Below are positions 44,044 to 51,573 of a DNA stretch of 64,000 bases, piece after piece. The position numbers were made by a program, and so were the translations under genes. The stretch lies in the NCBI GenBank assembly GCA_017473865.1, contig JAFUJB010000014.1, positions 62,001 to 126,000 of the forward strand, written 5' to 3'. This DNA is from Clostridia bacterium. GTDB lineage: Bacteria > Bacillota > Clostridia > Oscillospirales > CAG-272. Within the stretch, counting starts at the first letter, position 1, and every line of letters starts with the position of its first letter. A model generated the notes under the pieces. The model saw only the letters and a program-made list of their open reading frames with translations, had not been told where the DNA came from and did no database searches.

Positions 44044-44770
44044 AACAGCAGTTATAACGGGCGCATCTCGCGGAATCGGCAGAGCTATTGCTTCCGCCTT
44101 TGCAAAGAACGGCTACAACGTTGTAATCAACTACCATAACAGCGAAAGCAGCGCACTTGAATTAAAAAACACACTCATATCCCAAGGGTATGAATGTGAT
44201 ATTTTTAAAGCAGACGTGGGTAATTATGACGAATGTATGGCTCTTATGAATTTCTGTATAGAAAAATACGGAAAAATTGACACTCTTGTCAATAATGCAG
44301 GTATAAGTCAAATAAAGCTGTTTACCGACATTACCCCGAACGAATGGGACTCTATGGTAAAAACCAATCTTACGGGAGTTTTTAACTGCTCACAATGCGC
44401 CTTGAAATATATGCTCAAAGAGCATAGCGGAAACATAATTAACATTTCGTCTATGTGGGGCGTTGACGGAGCATCCTGCGAAGTCCACTATTCTGCGGTA
44501 AAAGCGGGAGTAATCGGCTTTACAAAAGCCCTCGCAAAAGAAGTCGGTCTATCAAACATACGAGTGAATTGCATTGCCCCCGGTGTTATTATGACCGATA
44601 TGATGAACGGCTTTTCCAAAGACGAGCTTGAAGATATTAAAAGCGAGATCCCTCTCAACACATTCGGTACCCCCGATGACGTTGCAAACACTGCCCTCTT
44701 TTTAGCGTCAGACCATGCAAAATTTATTACGGGACAGACTCTCGGCGTAAACGGCGGACAGGTAATGTAA
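44033..44770 (+). CDS. Short-chain dehydrogenase/reductase, FabG-like
   Basis: A 245-residue classical SDR. TGASRGIGRAIA binds NADP(H), NNAG follows, NISSMWG supplies the catalytic Ser, YSAVKAG the Tyr and Lys, and the C-terminus has TGQTLGVNGGQVM. It is closest to 3-oxoacyl-ACP reductases, but isolated copies often act on other ketones, so the substrate is open. SD GGAGAAAAC is inside the GNAT gene; the two overlap by 11 bp. Confidence 0.88.
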   Translation: MNTKTAVITGASRGIGRAIASAFAKNGYNVVINYHNSESSALELKNTLISQGYECDIFKADVGNYDECMALMNFCIEKYGKIDTLVNNAGISQIKLFTDITPNEWDSMVKTNLTGVFNCSQCALKYMLKEHSGNIINISSMWGVDGASCEVHYSAVKAGVIGFTKALAKEVGLSNIRVNCIAPGVIMTDMMNGFSKDELEDIKSEIPLNTFGTPDDVANTALFLASDHAKFITGQTLGVNGGQVM

Positions 44771-44797
44771 TTTACTATCGAAACACAGGAAAAAACA

Positions 44798-45268
44798 ATG
44801 GAAAAAACAAACGTAATGCGAATACTCTCGCAAAATAAAATCGAATATAATTCATACGAATACGATCCCGACGAAACGGTAGGCGAAAACGTCGCCTCTC
44901 TTATCGGCAGACCTGCTGAATCGACTTTCAAAACGCTCGTTACGGTTGCAAACACAAAGGTCAATTTTGTATTTGTCGTACCCGTAAATTGCTCGCTTGA
45001 CTTAAAAAAGGCTGCAAAAGCGGTAGGAGTAAAATCAATCGAAATGATAAAACAAAAAGAGCTTCTGCCATTGACGGGCTATATTCACGGAGGATGTTCT
45101 CCCATCGGTATGAAAAAAAGATTCCGCACCGTTATTCACAATACCGCTGAAACTTTTGAAAAAATTGCTTTCAGCGCGGGCAAACGAGGCTATCAGGTCG
45201 AGCTTGACCCAAAGAATCTTATAAAGCTTATTGGTGCGGAGCTGGCTGACATAGCAATCGAAGACTAA
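44798..45268 (+). CDS. ybaK: YbaK/EbsC-type Cys-tRNA(Pro) deacylase
   Basis: A 156-residue member of the INS-superfamily deacylases. VGENVASLIGRPAESTFKTLV, the catalytic-type Lys in VSLDLKKAAKAVG (here CSLDLKKAAKAVG) and GYIHGGCSPIGMKKRF match YbaK/EbsC. The family clears Cys mischarged onto tRNA-Pro. SD AGGAAAA precedes the ATG. It lies 27 bp after the SDR gene. Confidence 0.92.
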   Translation: MEKTNVMRILSQNKIEYNSYEYDPDETVGENVASLIGRPAESTFKTLVTVANTKVNFVFVVPVNCSLDLKKAAKAVGVKSIEMIKQKELLPLTGYIHGGCSPIGMKKRFRTVIHNTAETFEKIAFSAGKRGYQVELDPKNLIKLIGAELADIAIED

Positions 45269-45286
45269 ATCAAAGGAGTACTGACT

Positions 45287-45475
45287 ATGCCAAAGAAAAT
45301 ACAATCATCGTGCGACCTTTGCGTTTACTACATCTATGACGAAGAAGACGAGTGCTATGAATGCGTAAAAAATCTTGACGAAGACGAAATGCTCCGTTTT
45401 CTTATGAGTTCGGACAACAACTGCCCGTATTTCCAGCTTGACGACGAATACGGAAGGGCGCGCAAACAAATATAA
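45287..45475 (+). CDS. DUF6472 small cysteine protein
   Basis: A 62-residue acidic protein with the pattern CDLCVYYIYDEEDECYECVKNLDEDEM...CPYFQLDDEY. Five cysteines suggest metal binding. It matches DUF6472, a small clostridial family of unknown function. SD AAAGGAG precedes the ATG. It sits between ybaK and the cyclase in the same run. Confidence 0.8.
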   Translation: MPKKIQSSCDLCVYYIYDEEDECYECVKNLDEDEMLRFLMSSDNNCPYFQLDDEYGRARKQI

Positions 45476-45515
45476 AATTTCTAACTAAGAAAACCAAGGT
45501 GGTGTGCATATATTT

Positions 45516-46193
45516 ATGAAAATAATAGACGTTACCGGACAGATAAGGGATGATATGTGGAATTACGAACATCCTTTTCCCAGATACAAGATAAGACCTC
45601 TTCCCCAACCCGAATGGGTAGAGTCAAGAGTCTATTGCGAAATATTTGACGGGCTCCATTCACAAACGGGAACGTATCTTGAAACTCCCGCTCACTTTTT
45701 CGGCCCCGAAGACAGCTATAATCTCGACTCTGTACCGATGGAAAAAGTATTTAACATCAGATGCTCACACATAAAGCTTGATATAAATATGTTTGATACC
45801 GGCAAACGCGAAAAGATTACGGCGGAAATGCTTGAAAAAGCTTCGGAGGGCATTGATATACGAGAAGGCGACGCATTGATTTTTTCTTGCGGATGGGGCA
45901 AATATTGGACAGACAAAAAGTATCTCGATTGTTCCCCCTTTCTTTCATATAAGGCTATGGAATGGCTCGTTTCAAAAAAACCGTTTCTTCTCGGCGCTGA
46001 TGTTCCGAGATGGGAAAACCTCGAAAAACCCGAAGGCTTTTTCGAGATGTTCTATAAAGCCAATATTTTGCTTCTTGGCCCTCTTGCAAATCTTGAAAAC
46101 GTAGGCACTCAAAATCTTACTTTGACTGCCTTACCCATAAACGTCGTCGGTACGAGCTGTGCGCCCTGCCGCGCGATTATTTGCGAAAACTGA
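45516..46193 (+). CDS. Cyclase/kynurenine-formamidase-like protein with altered metal motif
   Basis: A 225-residue protein of the cyclase family (fold of KynB). The position of the family motif HxGTHxDxPxHF reads SQTGTYLETPAHFF: the first His is replaced by Gln, the second by Tyr and Asp by Glu, so the usual metal site is changed while the C-terminal PAHF is kept. DALIFSCGWGKYW and LGADVPRWEN are other conserved parts. The activity is therefore uncertain; a non-hydrolytic or altered-metal role is possible. The ATG at 45516 is chosen, though a GTG at 45504 overlaps the AAGGTGG site. Confidence 0.75.
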   Translation: MKIIDVTGQIRDDMWNYEHPFPRYKIRPLPQPEWVESRVYCEIFDGLHSQTGTYLETPAHFFGPEDSYNLDSVPMEKVFNIRCSHIKLDINMFDTGKREKITAEMLEKASEGIDIREGDALIFSCGWGKYWTDKKYLDCSPFLSYKAMEWLVSKKPFLLGADVPRWENLEKPEGFFEMFYKANILLLGPLANLENVGTQNLTLTALPINVVGTSCAPCRAIICEN

Positions 46194-46211
46194 TAAAAAG
46201 GAGAAAACAAA

Positions 46212-47063
46212 ATGATTACAAAAGACGATATAGTATTCAGCCTTCAATGTATGGGCATAGAAAAAGGGGACACGTTGCTTTTGCATAGTGCGCTCACCGC
46301 TATCGGACGTGTTGAAGGCGGTGCTGACGCCGTTATTGACGCTTTTCTTGAGGCTGTCGGACAAGAAGGCACTCTCGTTATGTCCACTCTTACCGGTTGG
46401 TTTGCACCATTTGACGCTCCCACATCTCCCTCTGCCGTAGGCTATCTCAGCGAATGTTTCAGACAGAGAAAAGGAGTTTTACGTTCGCTCCACCCTGTAC
46501 ACTCGGTTGCCGCATACGGCAAACACGCCGAATACATAACAAAAGACCACGACAAATGCGAAACAGGTTGCGGTGAAGGTACCCCATATTTGAAAATAGC
46601 CGAGCTGAACGGCAAAGCTATGCTTCTCGGCGTTGATATGGACAGAAATACCACTATGCACTCAATGGAAGAAGCGATCGACGCAAAATATCTGCTTACA
46701 CTTGATATTCCCGCGCCCACATATATCGACGACTACAAAAACAAGAAATTTACTCTTAAAAAATTTCCTCCCGGACACCGTGATTTTCTCTCGATGACTC
46801 CCCTTCTCCGTAAGACTGACCTTATGAACGAGGGCAAGATCGGTAACGCGCTTGTAAAAGTTATTGACGTAAAAGCTATGTTTGAGCTGGGCAAAAAGCT
46901 GATGGAAGAAAATCCCCTTCTTTTTATCTGCGAAAACGAAAACTGTAACTCTTGCCACTGGTCAAGACTGCTTTACACAAACGAAAAAATCGACTATTCG
47001 CATTATAAACACATTCAATGCCATGACCCTCATTGTGAAGTATGTGTAGTGGAGGAACAGTAA
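46212..47063 (+). CDS. AAC(3)-family acetyltransferase-like protein with Cys/His-rich tail
   Basis: A 283-residue protein of the aminoglycoside 3-N-acetyltransferase fold. HSALTAIGRVEGGADAVIDAF, EGTLVMSTLTG, HPVHSVAAYGKHA and MLLGVDMDRNTTMHSMEE match the family. The C-terminal 40 residues add CENENCNSCHW and CHDPHCEVC, a putative metal site seen in some clostridial homologues. In gut Clostridia such genes are rarely proven resistance factors; here it sits between a cyclase-like and a TIM-barrel gene, so a metabolic substrate is likely. SD AAGGAG precedes the ATG. Confidence 0.8.
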   Translation: MITKDDIVFSLQCMGIEKGDTLLLHSALTAIGRVEGGADAVIDAFLEAVGQEGTLVMSTLTGWFAPFDAPTSPSAVGYLSECFRQRKGVLRSLHPVHSVAAYGKHAEYITKDHDKCETGCGEGTPYLKIAELNGKAMLLGVDMDRNTTMHSMEEAIDAKYLLTLDIPAPTYIDDYKNKKFTLKKFPPGHRDFLSMTPLLRKTDLMNEGKIGNALVKVIDVKAMFELGKKLMEENPLLFICENENCNSCHWSRLLYTNEKIDYSHYKHIQCHDPHCEVCVVEEQ

Positions 47064-47064
47064 T

Positions 47065-47796
47065 ATGTATAATTTCAGCATAGAAATTTCGGACAAAATT
47101 GCAAAATGTTTTGAAGAGAAGCTCAAAATTTCGTCTGAGCTGGGAATAAACAATATTGAAACAAATGAAAACATAAACGGCAAAGCTCTCTATGATATGA
47201 CGGGAGAAGAAATTGAAATAATCAGAGATCTGCTCATCGACTACGGCAAAAGAATAGTTCTTCTTACCACATCACTTGATATGTCGGACAAGCAAAAGCT
47301 CAATCTTCTTTTCAGAAAAGCGCTTACGCTTAACGTAAAAGGTATCAAGATAATTCCAAAAGAAAACGACGATCTTTCCTACGTAGATAAGCTTTCCGCG
47401 TCATATTCGATTCCGTTACTTATAGAAAACAACTCAAAATCTTTTATAAATAACGAAAACACGATGCTTGACCTCATCAAAGACAGCAAAAAAGCAGGAG
47501 TTATTTTTAATCCCTTCGAATTCGTATGTATGCAAAGACATCCATTCTTACACGTATACTATTCAAGCAAGATCAAAAACAAGATTACGTTTCTCCGCAT
47601 TACTGACGGACTTTATAACGCACACGAGCCCATTATGCTCTATCACGGATGTGCAGAGGTAAAAGAACTTGCTTCAATTATGCTTTCACGCTCGTTTGAC
47701 GGATATTTTTCGTTCACTCCGTATCTTCCTGATATGTCGCTTGAACAGTATAAAGAATGCATCGCGATCTTCAAAAAACAGCTTAAGAATATGTAA
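47065..47796 (+). CDS. TIM-barrel protein of the sugar isomerase/AP endonuclease-like superfamily
   Basis: A 243-residue barrel protein. The N-terminal KLKISSELGINNIETNENINGKA, IPLLIENNSKSF, and GVIFNPFEFVCMQ patterns fit the xylose-isomerase-like barrel, with Glu, Asn and Asp-type ligands, but key metal residues cannot be assigned with certainty. It starts one base after the AAC(3)-like stop and is the last gene of the nine-gene run. It could be an isomerase, epimerase or lyase of a small sugar or inositol. Confidence 0.65.
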   Translation: MYNFSIEISDKIAKCFEEKLKISSELGINNIETNENINGKALYDMTGEEIEIIRDLLIDYGKRIVLLTTSLDMSDKQKLNLLFRKALTLNVKGIKIIPKENDDLSYVDKLSASYSIPLLIENNSKSFINNENTMLDLIKDSKKAGVIFNPFEFVCMQRHPFLHVYYSSKIKNKITFLRITDGLYNAHEPIMLYHGCAEVKELASIMLSRSFDGYFSFTPYLPDMSLEQYKECIAIFKKQLKNM

Positions 47797-47881
47797 AATA
47801 AAGGCTATACACGGGCAAAGCCCGTGTATAGCCTTTATTGTTTTTCAACAAAATGGTGTGTGGGTTTCACCCACACACCAT
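47797..47881. terminator. Two hairpins closing the nine-gene run
   Basis: AATAAAGGCTATACACGGG-caaag-CCCGTGTATAGCCTTTATT (47797-47839), a perfect 19-bp stem adjoining the last stop, then ATGGTGTGTGGG-tttca-CCCACACACCAT (47853-47881). Both belong to the dispersed family. Confidence 0.85.
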
Positions 47882-47917
47882 CTGTTGTATTTAATAAAAG
47901 AAAACGCCTTCGCGTTT

Positions 47918-48462
47918 TCTTGGGGGACCCATACAAGAGGACACTTTTGAAAAAGTGCCCTCTTGACTCCCTCAAAACTTTTCTTATGGGCTCAGCGAAA
48001 CATTATTGCCTATGCAAACCCATAGGTCGTGCGGCGTGGCGGCCTTTCCTCAAAAGGAAACGGGAGGAGCAAGCCCCTCCCCTACCACTATTTGATATAC
48101 TTCGCGGCTTTTGCAGACCCATGTTGCAAGGCTTCTTTGCCCCGCTTCGCTTTAAACGGGGCGTCGAGGACGTCGCCCCCTACCAATTAGGCATTATTGT
48201 CTCCGCAAACCAGTGTTGCAAAGTTTTTGCCAAGCTTTTTTCAAAAAGCGGGAGGAACAAGCTCCGCCGCTTCGTTTTTGTACAAATATGTATACCGTAG
48301 GGGCGGATTCTATATCCGCCCGTTTTTTGTATTTCGGGAGCATATGGAATGCTCCCCTACCAATTAGGCAATATTGTCTCTGAAAACCCATAGGCCCTGC
48401 CGCGTGGCGGCCTTTCCTTAAAAGAAAGTAAGTACCAAGCTTTTTTCAAAAAAGTGGGCGGC
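47918..48462. repeat. Mosaic of GC-rich intergenic repeats
   Basis: About 540 bp without a supportable gene. CCCATAGG...CGTGGCGGCCTTTCCT occurs at about 48019 and 48386, CTACCAATTAGGCATTATTGTCTC at about 48180 and 48357, and AAGCTTTTTTCAAAAA at about 48233 and 48437. Also present are a stem-loop GGGCGGATTCTATATCCGCCC (about 48302) and AGCATATGGAATGCT (about 48339). The arrangement suggests repeated insertion and recombination of short elements. Confidence 0.7.
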
Positions 48463-48465
48463 TTT

Positions 48466-48672
48466 TTAATATTTTTCCATATTCGCCTTGTATATCGGGC
48501 AGTCTGAATAACACGAGGTGCAATACGTCTTTTCGTGTGTTACCTTCTGTGAACTGTATGAAAATCTTGTAACCGTATTCTCACCGACAATTCCCTCACA
48601 GGTTACGCTTTTTGCAGATTCGGTATAGAAAAACGGACACATAGCATCAACGTTTATTGTCTTGTTTGCCAT
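48466..48672 (-). CDS. Small cysteine-rich protein
   Basis: A 68-residue protein. DAMCPFFYTE, SVTCEGI and YCTSCYSDCPIYKANMEKY give five cysteines in a pattern common in small proteins of clostridial mobile elements, probably zinc-binding. The ATG at 48672 follows AAAGGAG. It is the third gene of the minus-strand cassette facing the S24 repressor. Confidence 0.7.
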   Translation of the reverse strand: MANKTINVDAMCPFFYTESAKSVTCEGIVGENTVTRFSYSSQKVTHEKTYCTSCYSDCPIYKANMEKY

Positions 48673-48710
48673 TATCAAATCTCCTTTTCGCGATGTCTTT
48701 TACCTTAAGA

Positions 48711-48890
48711 TCAAAATGTTCCGCACGAAAATGTCATTTCGCTGTCGTCTTCAAGGACGCTGATCTTCATCTCTCTGAACTGTCTTTCGCTTTCTTCAGT
48801 ATCATAGTCGCTTTTTTTGCGGTAATAATCAATAACGTCTTGTTCATATTCATAAAATTCATAACTGAAACCATCGTCAATATGTCTCAT
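48711..48890 (-). CDS. Small acidic protein, 59 residues
   Basis: Reads MRHIDDGFSYEFYEYEQDVI and continues to end DDSEMTFSCGTF. Very rich in Glu, Asp and Tyr, with no recognised family. It has the perfect ribosome site AAAGGAG seven bases before the ATG at 48890 and lies 38 bp upstream of the Cys-rich gene, so it is likely real although short. It is the second gene of the cassette. Confidence 0.6.
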   Translation of the reverse strand: MRHIDDGFSYEFYEYEQDVIDYYRKKSDYDTEESERQFREMKISVLEDDSEMTFSCGTF

Positions 48891-48915
48891 TTTCTGCTCC
48901 TTTACTTAATCGTCT

Positions 48916-48945
48916 CAAATACCCCCGAAATATCGGAGGTATTTG
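48916..48945 (-). terminator. Hairpin within the small-gene cassette
   Basis: CAAATACC[T]CCG...CGG[G]GGTATTTG on the minus strand: a 12-bp stem whose only non-Watson-Crick position is a G-U pair in minus-strand RNA and a mismatch on the plus strand, so it functions in the minus transcript. It lacks a T-run, so it is more likely an mRNA processing or stability element than a terminator. Confidence 0.5.
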
Positions 48946-48981
48946 TTCTCATATCGTTTTCTTAATCGTCTTATGTTTACA

Positions 48982-49365
48982 TCATTTTGACTTAACTGCG
49001 GCGGCAGAAAGTACTGCAAGAGCGAATATTACTATAAGGCTCCACGTAGGTAAAAGTGTAACAGCATTCACAACATTGCCAAGAATTACGAGCGCAAGCC
49101 ACAAAGCCAACATTACGCCAACGTAAACCAGACCGTTCTTGACCACTTTTCCTACATTAATATCCGCTTCCATTGCCTTTTCTCCACCGAAAGTAGACAA
49201 AAAGAGTAAAAAAATAGCTGCTGCTATTCGTAACCCGCGTACAACTATGCCATCAGATTTTTGCTTTCGGGTGAGTGGAGCTCCCTTTCTTTCATATTCT
49301 GATCTATTTATAGTTGTTCGAGGTCTCTTATAAGGTATAAATCTTTCATCAATGCAATTATTCAT
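48982..49365 (-). CDS. Small membrane protein divergent from the S24 repressor
   Basis: A 127-residue protein: a basic N-terminal half (RPRTTINRSEYERKG, TRKQKSDGIVVRG) followed by three hydrophobic segments (LRIAAAIFLLFLSTF, LVYVGVMLALWLALVILG, SLIVIFALAVLSAAAV). No known family. Weak SD AAAGGGG lies upstream. It is the first gene of a three-gene minus-strand cassette and its promoter overlaps two operator-like motifs, so it should be controlled by the divergent repressor. A phage-like holin or toxin role is conceivable but not shown. Confidence 0.65.
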   Translation of the reverse strand: MNNCIDERFIPYKRPRTTINRSEYERKGAPLTRKQKSDGIVVRGLRIAAAIFLLFLSTFGGEKAMEADINVGKVVKNGLVYVGVMLALWLALVILGNVVNAVTLLPTWSLIVIFALAVLSAAAVKSK

Positions 49366-49399
49366 ATATTTTTACCCCTTTCGTTTTCCTTGTGTCTAC

Positions 49400-49486
49400 A
49401 TTATACTCCACTTTTGGTAGAATGTCAATACTTTTGGTAGAATTTTTTTAAATAATCTTGACTTTTTTCTACTTTTGGTATATAAT
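49400..49486. promoter_or_regulatory. Divergent promoters with three operator-like motifs
   Basis: Minus promoter: TTGACA (49429-49424), 18-bp spacer, TATAAT (49405-49400). Plus promoter: TTGACT (49458-49463), 17-bp spacer, TATAAT (49481-49486). The motif ACTTTTGGTA occurs three times, at 49410-49419 (minus spacer), 49430-49439 (beside the minus -35) and 49471-49480 (plus spacer). The layout recalls lambdoid control regions with repressor operators between divergent promoters. Confidence 0.8.
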
Positions 49487-49510
49487 ACACTTGAGGATGT
49501 GATTAAAAGT

Positions 49511-50137
49511 ATGACAATCGGAAAAAGAATCAAACACTTGCGCGAAAAAAAGGGGTATACTCAGGCTGAATTCGGTAAGCTGCTCGGTCTCTCCGACAAG
49601 GCAGTCTCCACTTGGGAAAACGATATAAAAACCCCTCGTATGTCTACCCTGCATAATATTGCGGATATTTTTTGTGTATCGACAAGCTATCTCGTTGGAG
49701 AGAAAGAAAATAAAAATCACAAGGGCGCTGTAAAAATTCCCGTTCTTGGTAACGTTGCCGCAGGTACTCCCATTACCGCTGTACAGGAATATATTGACGT
49801 TGCCGATTCTGACACCTGGGAAGAAATCCCCGAAGCGCTTGCTTCTACGGGCGAGTTTTTTGCTCTTCGTATTAACGGCGACAGTATGGAGCCCAAGATG
49901 TCAAGAGGCGACATTGTTATCGTCAGACAGCAACCTGACGTGAATTCGGGTGAGATCGGAATCGCTATGATCGGAGACGGAGAAGCTACCTGTAAGAAAA
50001 TAAAAAAATGCCCCGACGGCATTATGCTTATTTCTACGAATCCAAAGTATGAACCGATGTTTTATACAAATGAACAGATTGAAGAACTCCCCGTTTGTAT
50101 TATTGGCAAAGTCGTTGAATTGCGTGCAAAGTTTTAA
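49511..50137 (+). CDS. S24 (LexA/CI-like) self-cleaving transcriptional repressor
   Basis: A 208-residue protein with an N-terminal XRE helix-turn-helix (IGKRIKHLREKKGYTQAEF, LSDKAVSTWENDIK) and a C-terminal S24 peptidase domain. The Ala-Gly cleavage site is NVAAGTP (residues 84-85), the catalytic Ser is in GDSMEPKMSRGD (Ser125), and Lys162 (CKKIKK) lies 37 residues further, the spacing seen in LexA. It should be inactivated by RecA-stimulated cleavage in the SOS response. Start at ATG 49511 rather than 49475, which lies inside the promoter. Divergent to the three-gene cassette. Confidence 0.88.
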   Translation: MTIGKRIKHLREKKGYTQAEFGKLLGLSDKAVSTWENDIKTPRMSTLHNIADIFCVSTSYLVGEKENKNHKGAVKIPVLGNVAAGTPITAVQEYIDVADSDTWEEIPEALASTGEFFALRINGDSMEPKMSRGDIVIVRQQPDVNSGEIGIAMIGDGEATCKKIKKCPDGIMLISTNPKYEPMFYTNEQIEELPVCIIGKVVELRAKF

Positions 50138-50210
50138 AAGCAAAAGAGCTTGTGTTTTCACACAAGCTCTTTTGCTTTATTAAAGGGAACTTTTTTTAAA
50201 AAGTTCCCTT
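50137..50210. terminator. Two perfect hairpins after the S24 repressor
   Basis: AAAGCAAAAGAGCTTGTGT-tttc-ACACAAGCTCTTTTGCTTT (50137-50177), starting inside the repressor's stop codon, followed by the perfect palindrome AAAGGGAACTTTTTTTAAAAAGTTCCCTTT-type stem (50181-50210). They separate convergent genes. Confidence 0.85.
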
Positions 50211-50228
50211 TATATACAGGTTCTTATT

Positions 50229-51272
50229 TTAGCTTTCGGAAGGAGCCATCCACGTTTCGTATTTATTTCCGCCATACATTTCTACCCACTCACTATAGAA
50301 CTGGTTAGACATAGTCTGTCCGTCAGCCGTTTCATACGCTGCAACAACTGCTTCTACAGTATGAATGTTTTCATTGGTTATTGCAAATCCTGTGATGTCG
50401 ATTCCGTTACTTGCAAGCCACGTCTGACCCGGTTCAAGAACTTCGCTGTAGTTTACAACGCGAACGTATATGCCGTTTCCTGTGTCGTTTTCGCCTTTAA
50501 GAAGTATCGGATTTCCCTCTGCATCCCAAGCAACAAACGCTACACTTATCTTCTTAACGATCTTGTCGCCGTTATTCTTCAAATCTGTAAGAAGATATGG
50601 CAAAGTTTCGCTCTTTTCAACTCTTTTATTCATTGTTTGCAACGGTTGTGCATCAATATTCGCCTTAAATTCAGGGAAACGCTCTTCCCTTGTCAAGATC
50701 GGTTCAGGATCTGTTTCCGGCGGCTTCACGTCATCCATCATCCACGATTTCAGGCTTGTTCCGCGTCCTATATACGTTTCCTGCCACGCATCATACATGG
50801 GATTCTTGTATTCTTTTCCGCCGATTTTGCAAGTACACACGATGGCTTCAACATACTTTATATCATCACATTTTTCATCGAGAGGAAGACCTAACGTCGC
50901 GCTCCAGGTTTCTCCGCCTTTTACAACTATACCGTCCATTGTAACTTCAAAAAGCTCGTATTTATTATCGGGCAATTCATTGCTCTTAATGATTACGAAC
51001 TTACCGTTCGTATTCCATGTAGCAAACGAAATAACGATATCCGTTATATCTTCATTGGTTGACGTATTGTTTTTTACGTCTGCCATAAGCATTCTGCTTC
51101 CGTCAAACATTTTTTCTACTCTCGCATTAAGGGCGAGCGCACTTGTTTTTTCAAGGTCTGCTCTGAATGCTCTGTACGATTCTTCTTCGCTCATTCCGAC
51201 TTCCTTGAGTCCGCATCCGACGAGCGCGAATATCATACAAAAAATCATAAGTGCTGCAAATAATTTTCTCAT
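50229..51272 (-). CDS. Lipoprotein with two DUF5780 domains
   Basis: A 347-residue protein with a lipoprotein signal (FALVGCGLKE; Cys near residue 17). Two similar repeats follow: ISFATWNTNGKFVII...GGETWSATLGLPL and VAFVAWDAEGNPILL...PGQTWLASNGIDI, each with the DUF5780 pattern of an aromatic-rich beta domain. A proline/aspartate linker (KPPETDPEP) separates the halves. DUF5780 is a domain of unknown function found in lipoproteins of Firmicutes. The ATG at 51272 follows GGAG. Convergent to the S24 gene. Confidence 0.75.
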   Translation of the reverse strand: MRKLFAALMIFCMIFALVGCGLKEVGMSEEESYRAFRADLEKTSALALNARVEKMFDGSRMLMADVKNNTSTNEDITDIVISFATWNTNGKFVIIKSNELPDNKYELFEVTMDGIVVKGGETWSATLGLPLDEKCDDIKYVEAIVCTCKIGGKEYKNPMYDAWQETYIGRGTSLKSWMMDDVKPPETDPEPILTREERFPEFKANIDAQPLQTMNKRVEKSETLPYLLTDLKNNGDKIVKKISVAFVAWDAEGNPILLKGENDTGNGIYVRVVNYSEVLEPGQTWLASNGIDITGFAITNENIHTVEAVVAAYETADGQTMSNQFYSEWVEMYGGNKYETWMAPSES

Positions 51273-51499
51273 AATACTCTCCAAAATAAACTTATTTAAT
51301 AATCAAGCGTTACACTGCCGTATTCGTTTTATTTTTCAAAAACCTTACCGTACATTTATAAACACTTTGTTTTGTCAACTATCTTATATTATCACCAATT
51401 GCAACAAGTGTCAAGAAATAAGCTGTTTTTCTTTTAAAAACTTGCCGTATCATCCCTCGTAAACAAACAACCGCCGTCCGTTACTTATTATACAAGCAA

Positions 51500-51565
51500 G
51501 ATGGTGTGCGGGCTTCGCCCGCACACCATCTGTTACAGAAAAAGCACACGGACATTCCGTATGCT
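51500..51565. terminator. Hairpins after the DUF4340 gene
   Basis: GATGGTGTGCGGGC-ttc-GCCCGCACACCATC (51500-51530), a perfect 14-bp stem, and AGCACACGG...CCGTATGCT (51543-51565), nearest the stop of the minus-strand gene. Both are members of the dispersed family; the rest of the 300-bp gap is AT-rich and shows no gene. Confidence 0.8.
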
Positions 51566-51573
51566 CTCTCACT

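Noticed and set aside
46212..47063. Clinically relevant aminoglycoside resistance gene
   Set aside because: Only the fold is supported; the Cys/His tail and metabolic neighbourhood argue against a proven resistance role.
47824..48300. 158-residue ORF in the region of mosaic repeats
   Set aside because: It spans hairpins and repeated fragments, has no ribosome site, and its sequence is low in conserved pattern.
48466..50137. Complete prophage
   Set aside because: No integrase, terminase, capsid or lysis genes are recognisable; only a repressor and small genes are present.
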